Under the pieces are notes generated by a model, which was given only the letters and a program-made list of their open reading frames with translations, had not been told where the DNA came from and did no database searches. A stretch of 51,249 bases of DNA from Bacteroides sp. (GTDB lineage Bacteria > Bacteroidota > Bacteroidia > Bacteroidales > Muribaculaceae), in the NCBI GenBank assembly GCA_014802335.1, contig JAAVCL010000017.1:1-51249 (forward strand), read 5' to 3'. The translations under genes were made by a program, and so were the position numbers. Every line of letters starts with the position of its first letter. Position 1 is the first letter of the stretch. Shown one piece after another: positions 7,269 through 19,485 of the stretch.

Positions 7269-8453
7269 ATGGTTGAAATTGGAACCCCTTTCACCCCCCG
7301 TGGCCGCAAGGCTCTATTGCTCGGAAGTGGTGAACTTGGAAAGGAAGTCGCAATCGAATTGCAACGTTACGGAATTGAGGTAGTAGCTCTTGATAAGTAT
7401 CCCAATGCGCCGGCAATGCATGTGGCTAACCGTTCAATTGTCGTGTCTATGCTCGATGGCGAGGCTCTCAGAAAAATTGTTGAAGAGGAACGTCCCGATT
7501 ACATTATTCCCGAAATCGAAGCTATCGCGACAAAGACACTTATCGAACTGGAAAAGGAGGGTTGGAACGTGGTGCCGACAGCACGCGCCACTTTCATCAC
7601 GATGAACCGTCGTGAGATTCGTAATTTGGCTGCTGTTGAACTTGGAGTGCCCACTTCTCCCTTTGAATTTGCCGATACTGAAGAGGAATATCTTGAGGCG
7701 GTTAAGCAAATTGGAATTCCTTGCGTCGTAAAGCCGGTGATGAGTTCGTCGGGTCATGGGCAAAGTCTTGTGCGCGAACAGTCGCAAGTTGCCGATGCAT
7801 GGCGTGAAGCCCAGGAGGGTGGACGTGCAGGCGGCGGTGCAGTCATCGTAGAAGGCTTCGTTGACTTCGATTATGAAATCACACTCCTCACAGTGCGCCA
7901 TGCGGGTGGCACTTCTTTCTGTGAACCTATCGGTCATTATCAGAAAAACGGAGATTATCAACGCAGCTGGCAGCCCCAGCCCATGTCGGCTAAAGCTCTT
8001 GAAAAGGCTCGTGAAATTGCAGCTAAAGTAACCGGAGCCCTCGGTGGATATGGCATTTTCGGCGTTGAATTCTTTATAAAGGGTGATGATGTGATTTTCT
8101 CCGAGCTCTCTCCGCGTCCTCACGACACCGGTATGGTAACCCTCATATCACAGCATCTGTCGGAATTTTCGCTACATGTCCGTGCTCTGCTCGGGCTGCC
8201 TATTCCCGAAATTAAATTCTACGGCCCCTCTGCAAGTCGGGCGCTCCTTGCCGAAGGTAATTCTTCCGACATCGTGTTCTCCGGAATGGAAGAGGCGCTC
8301 TCTATCCCCGGAACCGACATGCGCATTTTCGGTAAGCCTGAAGTGAAAGGTCATCGTCGAATGGGTGTCATGCTTGCCACCGGAAGCGATGTTCAAGATG
8401 CTTGCGAAAAGGTGGAGAAAGCCGCCGCTATCATTAATATTGATGTGAAGTAA
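7269..8453 (+). CDS. purT: Formate-dependent phosphoribosylglycinamide formyltransferase
   Basis: Third step of purine synthesis: ATP-driven formylation of GAR to FGAR using free formate, an alternative to folate-dependent PurN. The 394-residue protein has the ATP-grasp layout: N-terminal [19 protein letters not shown] (nucleotide-like Rossmann start), EIEAIAT, and the ATP-grasp segment [16 protein letters not shown]. The C-terminal metal site is [17 protein letters not shown]. It is alone on the plus strand, away from the ten-gene pur operon. No purN is visible in the window, so this may be the route used for GAR formylation. Confidence 0.95.
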   Translation: MVEIGTPFTPRGRKALLLGSGELGKEVAIELQRYGIEVVALDKYPNAPAMHVANRSIVVSMLDGEALRKIVEEERPDYIIPEIEAIATKTLIELEKEGWNVVPTARATFITMNRREIRNLAAVELGVPTSPFEFADTEEEYLEAVKQIGIPCVVKPVMSSSGHGQSLVREQSQVADAWREAQEGGRAGGGAVIVEGFVDFDYEITLLTVRHAGGTSFCEPIGHYQKNGDYQRSWQPQPMSAKALEKAREIAAKVTGALGGYGIFGVEFFIKGDDVIFSELSPRPHDTGMVTLISQHLSEFSLHVRALLGLPIPEIKFYGPSASRALLAEGNSSDIVFSGMEEALSIPGTDMRIFGKPEVKGHRRMGVMLATGSDVQDACEKVEKAAAIINIDVK

Positions 8454-8468
8454 AGATACGAATAATTT

Positions 8469-8527
8469 CGTCGGCAAATGTAGGGCACTCCACGTCTGGG
8501 CAAACTACGTCCCTACATTTGCCGACG
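8469..8527 (+). terminator. Perfect 17-bp inverted repeat after purT (terminator-like, repeat-derived)
   Basis: CGTCGGCAAATGTAGGG (8469-8485) pairs perfectly with CCCTACATTTGCCGACG (8511-8527) and is followed by CTCTTTTCGGG. The arms carry the TGTAGGG and CACGTCTG core of the dispersed repeat family seen at 3458-3735 and 48571. It is probably a repeat copy that also ends purT transcription. Confidence 0.6.
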
Positions 8528-8540
8528 CTCTTTTCGGGTG

Positions 8541-8590
8541 AATAAAAATACGTCCCGCAATAATTGTTCGAAGACAATTGTTGCGGGACG
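8541..8590 (-). terminator. Intrinsic terminator of tnaA
   Basis: CGTCCCGCAATAATTGT (8551-8567) pairs with ACAATTGTTGCGGGACG (8574-8590), one mismatch in 17. On the minus strand it is followed by TATTTTTATT. It lies between the convergent purT and tnaA genes. Confidence 0.75.
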
Positions 8591-8637
8591 TTAATTGTGA
8601 CTGTAATTCAATTAATTAGCCAAATTGGTGTGGGTTA

Positions 8638-10014
8638 TTAATCAAGAGGTTCGAGCTGAACTGTGAAATGGCGCATAAGTTCGGCCTCCCACACAATCTT
8701 CACACCGCGCTTGATTTCATGGCGACGGTCGTAAACATTCTTAAGGGCGGCAGCAATCACATCCATGTGATTGTCGGTATAGGTGCGTCGGCAAATGCAA
8801 AGGCGCAGGAAGTCATTGCCTCCGAAGCGGTTTTCGCGGGTCACCGGGTCGCGGTCGGCAAGAAGATAACCGATTTCACATCCACGCACTCCGGCTTCAA
8901 GATAAAGCTCGATGGTGAGGCGTTGTGCCGGGAATTCTTCTTTAGGAACTTGGTCAAGAACCTTATCGGCATCGATGAAGAGAGCATGGCCACCAACAGG
9001 ACGCTGGTAGGGGATGCCATATTCATCAAGCTTCTTGGCAAGATATTCCACCTGGTGGATGCGGGTCTGCAACATGTCGAATTCTGTATTCTCGTCAAGA
9101 CCGACTGCAAGGGCAGCCATGTCGCGTCCGTTCATACCTCCGTATGTAAGGAAGCCTTCGAACGGAATTTCATATTTCTTCGCACCCTCGTAGATGTCTT
9201 CCCAGCGGGTTGCGATGAAGCCTCCCATATTCACCAAGCCATCCTTTTTCGACGACATTGTCATTGCGTCTGCCAAATCAAACATTTCACGGCAGATTTC
9301 TTTGATGGTCTTGTCTTTGAACTCGGGTTCGCGGGTCTTGATGAAATATGCGTTTTCCGCAAAACGGGCTGAGTCAAATATTACTCGTTTGCCATATTTG
9401 TCGGCAATGCGGCGAACACCTCTCAGGTTCTCCATAGAAACCGGCTGGCCTCCGGCCGTATTATTTGTGATCGTAACTATTATAAAGGGAACTTTATCTG
9501 CATTCTCGGCAAGACATTTCTCAAGCTTGTCAAGGTCTACATTGCCCTTGAACGGCACCTCGAGCTGTGTGTCTTTTGCTTCATCAACAGTGCAGTCAAC
9601 CGCAAAGGCTTTACGAGCTTCGATATGGCCTTTGGTGGTGTCGAAATGCGAATTTCCGGGAACTATGTCGCCGGCTTTTACCAGGTGAGAGAAGAGAACG
9701 TTCTCGGCGGCACGACCTTGATGGGTGGGAAGAACATATTGGAAACCTGTGATACGCTCGATTGTGTCTTTGAGTTCATAGAACGAGCGGGCACCGGCGT
9801 ATGATTCGTCTCCGGTCATCATCGCAGCCCATTGGCGGTCTGACATCGCTCCGGTTCCCGAGTCGGTAAGGCAATCGATATAAACCATATCGGATTTCAG
9901 CATAAAGACGTTGTATTTAGCATCTTTAAGCCAACGTTCGCGTTCTTCACGGGTGCTTTTTCTAATTGGCTCGACCATCTTGATTTTCCAAGATTCGGCA
10001 AAAGGTAGTTTCAT
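8638..10014 (-). CDS. tnaA: Tryptophanase
   Basis: PLP enzyme that cleaves L-tryptophan to indole, pyruvate and ammonia. The 458-residue protein belongs to the tryptophanase / tyrosine phenol-lyase family: LTDSGTGAMSD, PTHQGRAAEN, FDSARFAENAYFIK and the PLP lysine in SSKKDGLVNMGG (Lys257 by alignment to tyrosine phenol-lyase). Two positions decide for tryptophanase. Asp125 in HFDTTKGH stands where phenol-lyase has Thr124. Ile in VRGCEIGY stands where phenol-lyase has the substrate-binding Arg381. No tnaB permease is adjacent. The gene has an elaborate leader (see 10038-10204) and its own terminator, so it forms a single-gene unit. Confidence 0.93.
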   Translation of the reverse strand: MKLPFAESWKIKMVEPIRKSTREERERWLKDAKYNVFMLKSDMVYIDCLTDSGTGAMSDRQWAAMMTGDESYAGARSFYELKDTIERITGFQYVLPTHQGRAAENVLFSHLVKAGDIVPGNSHFDTTKGHIEARKAFAVDCTVDEAKDTQLEVPFKGNVDLDKLEKCLAENADKVPFIIVTITNNTAGGQPVSMENLRGVRRIADKYGKRVIFDSARFAENAYFIKTREPEFKDKTIKEICREMFDLADAMTMSSKKDGLVNMGGFIATRWEDIYEGAKKYEIPFEGFLTYGGMNGRDMAALAVGLDENTEFDMLQTRIHQVEYLAKKLDEYGIPYQRPVGGHALFIDADKVLDQVPKEEFPAQRLTIELYLEAGVRGCEIGYLLADRDPVTRENRFGGNDFLRLCICRRTYTDNHMDVIAAALKNVYDRRHEIKRGVKIVWEAELMRHFTVQLEPLD

Positions 10015-10037
10015 GGTAAATATAGGTTTTTAAGTTG

Positions 10038-10204
10038 TAAGTATGTGTTAGAAATTATTTAATGCATTGCCTCATAAATTATGAGGCGAACTTTAGCATC
10101 CGGCTTCTGTTGCTATGGAACCCCATAACGCCTTCAGCCAAATCCTAAATTTCATCCATATTCTTTATAACTCAATACGTTAAATAATTTCTAACACATA
10201 CTTA
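10038..10204 (-). promoter_or_regulatory. tnaA leader: 25-bp perfect inverted repeat enclosing 117 bases
   Basis: The left arm 10038-10062 (TAAGTATGTGTTAGAAATTA...) and right arm 10180-10204 are exact reverse complements over 25 bases. The 117-base interior holds a 20-codon ORF and an 8-bp hairpin GCCTCATA/TATGAGGC (10069-10087). The whole element lies inside the transcribed leader predicted from the promoter at 10227-10257, and the distal arm ends 23 bases before the tnaA ATG. It may be an RNA switch, or a site-specific invertible segment; sequence alone does not decide. No recombinase gene is adjacent. Confidence 0.7.
10093..10155 (-). CDS. Putative tryptophan-containing leader peptide of tnaA
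   Basis: A 20-codon ORF, ATG at 10155-10153 and TAA at 10095-10093, encodes MKFRIWLKALWGSIATEAGC. It has Trp at positions 6 and 11, and a basic, hydrophobic start. Known TnaC peptides of enterobacteria have a single critical Trp and act by stalling the ribosome; this peptide does not resemble them in sequence. Its position (in the leader, between the arms of the 25-bp inverted repeat) and the two Trp codons suggest a regulatory role. A chance ORF of this length is possible. Confidence 0.5.
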   Translation of the reverse strand: MKFRIWLKALWGSIATEAGC

Positions 10205-10226
10205 TTAGTTTTTTTCTTGAATGATT

Positions 10227-10257
10227 CAAAGTTATATATAACTTTTCGATTATGCAA
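10227..10257 (-). promoter_or_regulatory. Promoter of tnaA
   Basis: Minus strand TAACTTTG (10227-10234) and TTG (10255-10257) with a 20-base spacer. Transcription should begin near 10220, giving a leader of about 205 bases before the ATG at 10014. The promoter lies just outside the inverted repeat. Confidence 0.75.
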
Positions 10258-10274
10258 GTATTATTAATAAAATA

Positions 10275-10335
10275 TGAAAAAATTGAAAACCGTCCGCAAA
10301 GATGCGACAAGTCATTGTCAAATCTTTGCGGACGG
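10275..10335 (-). terminator. Intrinsic terminator of the DUF5723-like gene
   Basis: CCGTCCGCAAAGAT (10290-10303) pairs perfectly with ATCTTTGCGGACGG (10322-10335). The minus strand continues TTTTCAATTTTTTC. It separates the barrel gene from the tnaA promoter. Confidence 0.85.
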
Positions 10336-10358
10336 CGGTGGTTGATTGGTAATCCGGC

Positions 10359-11738
10359 TTAGAACGGGAAGTTTATACCGAAGTTAACTTGCAAATTGCT
10401 GTTGAGAGGCACAAACTGCTTGGCCAGCTTGCCCGGCGTATGGTCCATGCCCAGGAAGAGATTGAAGTATTTGGGATGAACATTGATCATCCAGCCGAAT
10501 GAGGCACCGTATGTTCCGAGTGCGAAGTTGGCGGATGCCGAGAATACTTTTACCGGAGCTACATTCGCCGAAAGACGGAATTGTGTCCATGAGAATGAAC
10601 CTGCAAATCGGGTTGAATTCAAAAGACCGAATGTCAGATTGCGATAGAGCGGGAACGTATATTGAGCCGCAAGATTGAGAGTGGTGCGCAGAGAGTAGGT
10701 TTTCGTTCCCGACGCCCCGAGGTCATCAAGTTGATAAAGCTCAAGAAGGTCATTTCTGAGGCGCTTCCATTCGTTAGAGAATGAATTGTCCGCATCATCG
10801 TTGGGGTTGAACAGATAATTATTGGTCTCAACCATTCTGTCGCCCTGTGTGGAAGCAAGTTGTGTGCTGCCATAACTGATGAAGCCGAGGTCAAGAAGAG
10901 CAGCTGAAAATTCCCAATCCTGATTCAGTTTATAAGAGGCTCCAAGATCCAGGCCCATACCGAACCCATTGATGCCGAAGCTATCCATGTCGATGCCATT
11001 AACATAATCGCGACCGGTTTTGTCGTCAAATTTGGTTTTGTATTTCATGCCGGTCATCGAAGTGTAGATATTGGCATTGGTCACGGCGTTCCAGCCGTTT
11101 TCGCCCAACTGAAGGTAAGCCTTGTTGAACTGGGCGTCGAGGGCACCCATTCCGAGAAGGAATTTCAGGGTTGCACCCGCACGAAGCCCGGGAACATACT
11201 TGCTCAAATCGCGCGAATGGCCTAAGGCTATTTCAGCATAGCCTCTGACTTTTGCGCTCAGATCCGAGATGTCGTATGTCTGGTTGCTTACACCTTCTTT
11301 GACAAGGCTGAAGAATGTGCCGGGCACATTTACATTTGCCTGCGCAACTGCATTGATCGAAATGGTGTTATATCCTCCCCAGGCTTTAAATCCGCCCGAA
11401 AGGATTCCGATTTTTGCGTCTACTCCAATCTTATTGTTCGAATGGATATTATCCATTACTTTTGATACGGGCACATCCGGATGACTGAAAAGCACCGTTT
11501 TGCCGTCAACGTTATAAAGCACCGAGTTCAGATGAAGATTTCCGCGCATTCCTATGTTGAGGTTGCCGAGACCGGGAAAGGATACGAAATTTGTGGTATC
11601 GGTCAGTGCCGGGTTCATCTGGTAACGATAGGTATATCCGTCAACAAAATATCCCGAATATGTGTTTTGAGCGGCGGCTCCGGTTGATACGCAAGTCGCA
11701 AGTACAGCCGCACTGATAGTTTTGATATATGATTTCAT
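10359..11738 (-). CDS. DUF5723-like outer-membrane beta-barrel protein
   Basis: A 459-residue protein with a signal peptide at about 1-23 (ending TGAAAQ). The rest is rich in alternating hydrophobic/polar strands and Gly/Asn/Tyr, typical of an outer-membrane barrel, and it ends in Phe (FGINFPF), the usual C-terminal signal of such proteins. YAEIALGHSRDL and RAGATLKFLLGMGALD resemble the Bacteroidetes DUF5723 family, to which I assign it with moderate confidence. No function is known. It starts eight bases after the stop of an upstream lipoprotein gene, so the two form an operon and may work together at the outer membrane. Confidence 0.75.
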   Translation of the reverse strand: MKSYIKTISAAVLATCVSTGAAAQNTYSGYFVDGYTYRYQMNPALTDTTNFVSFPGLGNLNIGMRGNLHLNSVLYNVDGKTVLFSHPDVPVSKVMDNIHSNNKIGVDAKIGILSGGFKAWGGYNTISINAVAQANVNVPGTFFSLVKEGVSNQTYDISDLSAKVRGYAEIALGHSRDLSKYVPGLRAGATLKFLLGMGALDAQFNKAYLQLGENGWNAVTNANIYTSMTGMKYKTKFDDKTGRDYVNGIDMDSFGINGFGMGLDLGASYKLNQDWEFSAALLDLGFISYGSTQLASTQGDRMVETNNYLFNPNDDADNSFSNEWKRLRNDLLELYQLDDLGASGTKTYSLRTTLNLAAQYTFPLYRNLTFGLLNSTRFAGSFSWTQFRLSANVAPVKVFSASANFALGTYGASFGWMINVHPKYFNLFLGMDHTPGKLAKQFVPLNSNLQVNFGINFPF

Positions 11739-11746
11739 CGCTGTTT

Positions 11747-13468
11747 TCAGAGTTTTTTGACAAATTTGCCGGTTGCGTATGCTTTAATGTTATTGAGTTT
11801 GATTTTCTGGTCGGGGGCCAAAGTCTTGTCGCCTGCCGAAACCAATTTGACACGGTAGTTGAAACCGTCAAGACCGCTGAATGGTCCTGTCACTGTTATC
11901 TCAATCGGATAATCCTTTGCATTGGCGGGAGCCGACACTGTTGATACTTCTGCATTGGCAATGGCATTACCGCTTCTGTCCAATGGGTTGCCGGTGAGTT
12001 CGAGAGCGGCGTCTACATCAGAGTCGACTGTGGCTTTTATTATCAATGTCTCGATGGTGAGGTCATCAAGGTCTTCAGAACCCCAGTCTGTATCTGAATC
12101 ACTGTAATAAATTGTTGAGCCTGCCGAAAGTGACAGAGGCGCGTAGAAAACATACGAACCCTCAATGGTGCCGTAATCGTATCCAACTTTAAGGTCAGTC
12201 ACTGCTTGTTCCTCAAATCCCGGTTCATCTGCTATGATATGAATGGAGTTGGGGAGTCCGTTCCCTTCCACAATGGTTCCAAGAGTCGGGAACGATTTGT
12301 ATTCAGACCCTGCGAAATCTCCATACATTTCTGAAGGCTTGGAGGGAGAAAGACAGAAATTGTAGGGACCTGCTGCTTTTTCGGTGGTCATCACCATCGG
12401 GGTGGGAAGTGTGCAGACATTCGTCGGGCGCCCTTCGCGGATTGCGGTAAGAGTAAGGCCTGTCGATGCATTGATGCCTGTTTCGTAAAGAGGGTTGTTG
12501 AGCGAAAGATAGATCTGAGGATTGTTCAGAACTATATTTGTGCCCTCCTGGCGAAGGAAGTCTGGAAGATTATTCAGGTCAACATCGGGAATATTTATAT
12601 CTTCGATTGCATATTCCATTGTTCCCGTCAGGCTTTCCACATCCATTTTGCTCATGTTATAGTCGACGTGCAGGTTGATAGTGGAGGGTACGGAACCGGA
12701 AACAAGTGTGGGGTCAACTCCGATCACACCCGATTCAATATCAATGTTTCCTGTAAAATCGAATGTGCGGGTGGCTGCATCAAACTTAGCTTCAGCCTTT
12801 GCCATGTCGATTTCGGTGATAGGAAGGTCAATCTGAAGCCCCGACGGGTTGGCTTCAACATTGCTGATCACAAGCTTGCCTGTGGTTGAGGAATACGTAC
12901 CCATCGATGCGGTGCCTTTTAACCCTTTGGGCAACACGAATGTCATCTGATTAATCTGCACGTGGTCGATTATGCCCTGCAATTCTGCAAGCGACAATCG
13001 GATTGACAGCATAAAATTACGTGTCTTCAATACGGAGATTGATTTTATCGAAGGGTCGATATCGTTATTGAAGTATGAGAAAGATGTGGTTGTGGCAGGC
13101 ACATCATATAACAAAGCGGCTGCTTTACGCGGGCCGTTAGATTCATTCCGTTGATTCAGGGTTGAAACTGTAGGATTGATCACCGGAGCATCAATCGTGA
13201 TGTCGTTGATTTTGATAGGATCTGAATTAAACTGACCCTCTACCATCACGGCATATTTGCCATCTATAACTTTCAGACTCTCGCCCTCTTTTACATCAAT
13301 GATTTGATCGAGAGTTATTGCCTCCATATTGATCGGCACGGCAAGATTATTTACTTTCAACTCGGTGGTTGTGTCGATATCCGACAAGTCATAAGCCGAA
13401 TCCGTACACCCAGCCAGTAGGGCAGCTGTTGCCAGATACCCTAACACGTGTGGAATTTTGTTAGTCAT
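11747..13468 (-). CDS. Large lipoprotein of unknown function
   Basis: A 573-residue protein starting at the ATG at 13468 (MTNKIPHVLGYLATAALLAG-Cys21). The lipobox LLAG-C at 18-21 marks it as lipid-anchored, and Thr-Asp-Ser after the Cys is compatible with outer-membrane sorting. The mature protein is rich in Thr, Asp and Ser and in short beta-like stretches, probably a multi-domain surface or periplasmic beta-sandwich protein. I do not recognise a family. The frame stays open to 13744, but those upstream codons include a repeat-rich region and a run of A, so I reject them. It precedes the DUF5723-like barrel by eight bases. Confidence 0.75.
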   Translation of the reverse strand: MTNKIPHVLGYLATAALLAGCTDSAYDLSDIDTTTELKVNNLAVPINMEAITLDQIIDVKEGESLKVIDGKYAVMVEGQFNSDPIKINDITIDAPVINPTVSTLNQRNESNGPRKAAALLYDVPATTTSFSYFNNDIDPSIKSISVLKTRNFMLSIRLSLAELQGIIDHVQINQMTFVLPKGLKGTASMGTYSSTTGKLVISNVEANPSGLQIDLPITEIDMAKAEAKFDAATRTFDFTGNIDIESGVIGVDPTLVSGSVPSTINLHVDYNMSKMDVESLTGTMEYAIEDINIPDVDLNNLPDFLRQEGTNIVLNNPQIYLSLNNPLYETGINASTGLTLTAIREGRPTNVCTLPTPMVMTTEKAAGPYNFCLSPSKPSEMYGDFAGSEYKSFPTLGTIVEGNGLPNSIHIIADEPGFEEQAVTDLKVGYDYGTIEGSYVFYAPLSLSAGSTIYYSDSDTDWGSEDLDDLTIETLIIKATVDSDVDAALELTGNPLDRSGNAIANAEVSTVSAPANAKDYPIEITVTGPFSGLDGFNYRVKLVSAGDKTLAPDQKIKLNNIKAYATGKFVKKL

Positions 13469-13754
13469 TGTTGTTATTGTTTTTTTTTTGTATTTGTAAT
13501 ATGTGATAAAAGTAATCTGTGATATAAATGAACCATTGGAAAGATTAGCGAAAGTTCCGAAAAAATATGCACTGTTCTTTCTTGCAAAACTCATTTTTAT
13601 GAGAATGACTGCCATGAACGCGCACAAAATTACAAAAAAAATATTAATATTACAAATTTGACATTTCCTTAATGCAAACTTAATGCAGCGCAGGGGGGAG
13701 GAGTCTGTGCCCCAAGCGCCGCGAAGGGGAAGCCCGGAGGCCACCGCGAAGGGG
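13469..13754. other. Intergenic stretch with a short direct repeat
   Basis: Between the lipoprotein start and the guaA terminator no gene is seen. A direct repeat CCGCGAAGGGGA occurs at 13719-13730 and 13744-13755 in a G-rich patch unlike the surrounding A+T-rich sequence. No good promoter box for the lipoprotein gene is found; the minus strand has only a weak TACTTTTA. Confidence 0.45.
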
Positions 13755-13790
13755 AAAAATCAGAGGCCGCACTTTCTGAGTGCAGCCTCT
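13755..13790 (-). terminator. Terminator of the purine operon (after guaA)
   Basis: AGAGGCCGCACT (13762-13773) pairs with AGTGCAGCCTCT (13779-13790) with one mismatch. The minus strand continues GATTTTTCC. It lies 16 bases beyond the guaA stop. Confidence 0.85.
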
Positions 13791-13806
13791 TGCATGTAGT
13801 TAAATA

Positions 13807-15333
13807 TTACTCCCACTCGATTGTGGCCGGTGGTTTTGAGGAGATGTCGTAGACCACGCGGTTTATGCCACGCACTTTGTTGATTATCTCGTTGCTTACT
13901 TTTGCAAGCAGTTCGTAGGGGAGGTGTACCCAGTCAGCGGTCATGCCGTCTGTCGAGATCACGGCGCGCAGAGCGCAACAGCTCTCGTATGTGCGTTCAT
14001 CGCCCATCACGCCAACACTCTGTACGGGCAGAAGCATTACGCCGGCTTGCCAAACTTTGTCATACCACCCCGATTCGCGCAGGTTGTCGATAAAAATTTT
14101 ATCTGCCTGCTGCAGGATGCGGACTTTGTCTCCGGTTACTTCGCCAAGGATGCGGATGCCGAGTCCCGGGCCGGGGAAGGGGTGACGACCCAAAAGTTTC
14201 GGGTCAATACCCAACGCGCGTCCTACACGGCGAACTTCATCTTTGAAAAGCAGACGAAGCGGTTCAACAACCTTCAGATTCATTTCTTCGGGGAGACCGC
14301 CAACGTTATGATGAGATTTGATCGTGGCCGACGGGCCCTTTACTGAGCAGCTTTCAATAACGTCGGGATATATCGTGCCCTGGCCCAACCAGCGGGCGCC
14401 TTCTATTTTCTTGGCTTCTTCGTTGAATACTTCAACAAAGTCGCGACCTATAATTTTACGTTTCTTCTCGGGATCGGTAACACCCTTAAGGTCTGCGTAG
14501 AAACGCTCGCTCGTGTCAACTCCGGTTACGTTCAGTCCCATTCCTTTATAGGATGCCAGAACATCTTCGAACTCATTTGCACGAAGCAAACCGTTGTTCA
14601 CGAAAATGCAATAGAGATTCCGGCCTATTGCCTTGTGCAGAAGAACTGCGGCAACAGATGAATCCACGCCTCCCGAGAGGCCGAGAATAACCTTGTCGTC
14701 GCCAAGCTTTTCTTTAAGTTCGGCCACTGTCGAATCTATAAACGATGCGGGACTCCAAGTTCCGGAACATCCGCAGATGTCAAGTACGAAATTACTCAAC
14801 AACCGGGGCCCGTCGGTAGAGTGGAACACTTCCGGGTGGAACTGAATTCCCCAGGTCATTTCCCCTCCGATATGATAGGCCGCAACCTTTACGTTATCGG
14901 TCGAGCCTATAATTTCGTAATTTGCCGGCACAGAGGTGATCGTGTCGCCATGCGACATCCAAACCTGGGTGGGAGAGGGAAGACCTTTCATCAGCGGGTC
15001 TTCGGGTGCCACAACCGTGAGCATCGCGCGTCCGTATTCGCGGCTGGGTGCCCCCTCCACTTCGCCACCGTAGGCCATGGCCAGATATTGTGCTCCGTAG
15101 CACACTCCAAGAAGTGGAAGTTTACCTTTTATCCCACTTAGGTCGGGGCGTGGCGCATTCTCATCGCGAACCGAAGCCGGACTTCCCGAGAGAATCACTC
15201 CCTTCACATCTTTGTCGATTTCGGGCATCTTGTTGAACGGATGTATTTCACAATACACATTCAACTCGCGCACGCGGCGTGCGATAAGCTGGGTATATTG
15301 TGAGCCGAAATCCAATATCAATATTTTTTCCAT
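13807..15333 (-). CDS. guaA: GMP synthase (glutamine-hydrolysing)
   Basis: Converts XMP to GMP with ATP and glutamine in the cytoplasm. The 508-residue protein has an N-terminal class I amidotransferase domain with catalytic Cys78 (LLGVCYGAQ) and His166/Glu168 (QFHPE). The ATP pyrophosphatase loop SGGVDSS is at 220-226, and the C-terminal dimerisation domain ends in PPATIEWE, the universal GuaA ending. It is the last gene of the ten-gene purine operon, 39 bases after guaB. That spacer holds a small repeat (15341-15376). Confidence 0.97.
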   Translation of the reverse strand: MEKILILDFGSQYTQLIARRVRELNVYCEIHPFNKMPEIDKDVKGVILSGSPASVRDENAPRPDLSGIKGKLPLLGVCYGAQYLAMAYGGEVEGAPSREYGRAMLTVVAPEDPLMKGLPSPTQVWMSHGDTITSVPANYEIIGSTDNVKVAAYHIGGEMTWGIQFHPEVFHSTDGPRLLSNFVLDICGCSGTWSPASFIDSTVAELKEKLGDDKVILGLSGGVDSSVAAVLLHKAIGRNLYCIFVNNGLLRANEFEDVLASYKGMGLNVTGVDTSERFYADLKGVTDPEKKRKIIGRDFVEVFNEEAKKIEGARWLGQGTIYPDVIESCSVKGPSATIKSHHNVGGLPEEMNLKVVEPLRLLFKDEVRRVGRALGIDPKLLGRHPFPGPGLGIRILGEVTGDKVRILQQADKIFIDNLRESGWYDKVWQAGVMLLPVQSVGVMGDERTYESCCALRAVISTDGMTADWVHLPYELLAKVSNEIINKVRGINRVVYDISSKPPATIEWE

Positions 15334-15340
15334 TTCGTTT

Positions 15341-18152
<2,812 letters not shown>

Positions 18153-18183
18153 ATTTCTGTTATTGTTTTGAGGATGAGTTATT

Positions 18184-19479
18184 TTACTTAATGCCGTTGC
18201 GCTCGAAGATATAGTCCACATTCTTCATGTAATAGTCGAGTGTGAAGCAATCTTCAAGTTCCTGCTCGGTAAGGTTTTCGCGGATCACCGGGTTTTCACG
18301 AAGCAAGTCGATATAAGGGAGTCCCTGAGCCATGGCAGCCATAGCCACGGGCTGAACGGTGTCGTATGCCTGTTCGCGTGCGAAGCCTTTGGCTATCAGT
18401 GCATTCATTACGCGCTGAGCGAAAATTACACCGTTGGTCAGATAGATATCTGCCTTCATTTTCTCTTCAAACACGGTGAGGTTGCCCAGGATATTTCCCA
18501 TGCGGTTCAACATGTAGTCGAGTAGCATGGTGGCATCGGGCAGTATGATTCGCTCGGTGGCCGAGTGTGAAATGTCGCGTTCGTGCCATAAAGCCACATT
18601 TTCGTATGCAGTGACCATGTATCCGCGCAACACGCGTGCGCAACCGCACATGTTTTCCGAACCTATCGGATTGCGTTTGTGGGGCATAGCGCTCGAACCT
18701 TTCTGTCCTTTGCCGAATGCTTCTTCCACTTCATGCACTTCCGTGCGCTGAAGTCCGCGGATTTCGGTTGCCATCTGTTCGATTGATGCCCCGATCAAGG
18801 CGATTGTGGCAAGATAATATGCATGACGGTCGCGCTGAATTACCTGGGTGGATACGTCTGCACTGTCGATGCCCAGTTTGTCGCACACATAGTCTTGGAC
18901 AAAGGGCGGGATATTGGCAAAATTGCCTACCGCACCTGAAATCTTTCCAACTTCAACGCCGCGGGCTGCCTCGTCAAAGCGTTTGATATTGCGCTTCATT
19001 TCAGCGTGCCACAACACCCATTTCAACCCGAAGGATGTGATGTCGGCGTGGATGCCGTGTGTGCGGCCGATGCAGGGTGTGTATTTATATTTCAATGCCT
19101 GATTCTTGAGCATTTCGGTGAATGCAACCAAATCGGCACGAAGAATATCGTTGGCTTGTTTAAGCAGATAACCGTTGGCTGTATCAACCACGTCGGTCGA
19201 GGTCAGGCCGTAATGCACCCATTTGCGTTCTTCGCCCAGCGACTCGCTCACCGCGCGCGTGAAGGCCACAATGTCATGACGGGTCTGGAGTTCGATCTCC
19301 TTGATGCGGTCGATATTGAAAGTGGCCTTGGCCCACAACTTGTCGATGTCTTCGGCCGGCACCACTCCGAGTTCGCGCCATGCTTCGGCAGCAAGAATCT
19401 CGACTTTGAGATATGCGTTGAATTTATTTTCTTCTGTCCAGATGGAGCGCATCTGTTCGCGTGAATATCTGTCTATCAT
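18184..19479 (-). CDS. purB: Adenylosuccinate lyase
   Basis: Acts twice in purine synthesis: SAICAR to AICAR, and adenylosuccinate to AMP. The 431-residue length fits the family. The superfamily signature [15 protein letters not shown] lies near residue 265, with the catalytic Ser in this flexible loop. [14 protein letters not shown] earlier carries the active-site His. It starts six bases after folD. Confidence 0.97.
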   Translation of the reverse strand: MIDRYSREQMRSIWTEENKFNAYLKVEILAAEAWRELGVVPAEDIDKLWAKATFNIDRIKEIELQTRHDIVAFTRAVSESLGEERKWVHYGLTSTDVVDTANGYLLKQANDILRADLVAFTEMLKNQALKYKYTPCIGRTHGIHADITSFGLKWVLWHAEMKRNIKRFDEAARGVEVGKISGAVGNFANIPPFVQDYVCDKLGIDSADVSTQVIQRDRHAYYLATIALIGASIEQMATEIRGLQRTEVHEVEEAFGKGQKGSSAMPHKRNPIGSENMCGCARVLRGYMVTAYENVALWHERDISHSATERIILPDATMLLDYMLNRMGNILGNLTVFEEKMKADIYLTNGVIFAQRVMNALIAKGFAREQAYDTVQPVAMAAMAQGLPYIDLLRENPVIRENLTEQELEDCFTLDYYMKNVDYIFERNGIK

Positions 19480-19485
19480 CTTCGA

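Noticed and set aside
8638..10014. Tyrosine phenol-lyase instead of tryptophanase
   Set aside because: Asp125 and the Ile in CEIGY match tryptophanase; phenol-lyase has Thr and Arg at these positions.
10069..10087. Hairpin GCCTCATA/TATGAGGC in the tnaA leader as intrinsic terminator
   Set aside because: No T-run follows on the minus strand; it may matter for structure but is not a plain terminator.
13469..13744. N-terminal extension of the large lipoprotein
   Set aside because: It would put a 92-residue stretch before a perfect lipoprotein signal and crosses a G-rich repeat and a poly-A run.
18153..18221. Upstream start for purA
   Set aside because: It would overlap purB; the ATG at 18152 gives the standard PurA N-terminus.
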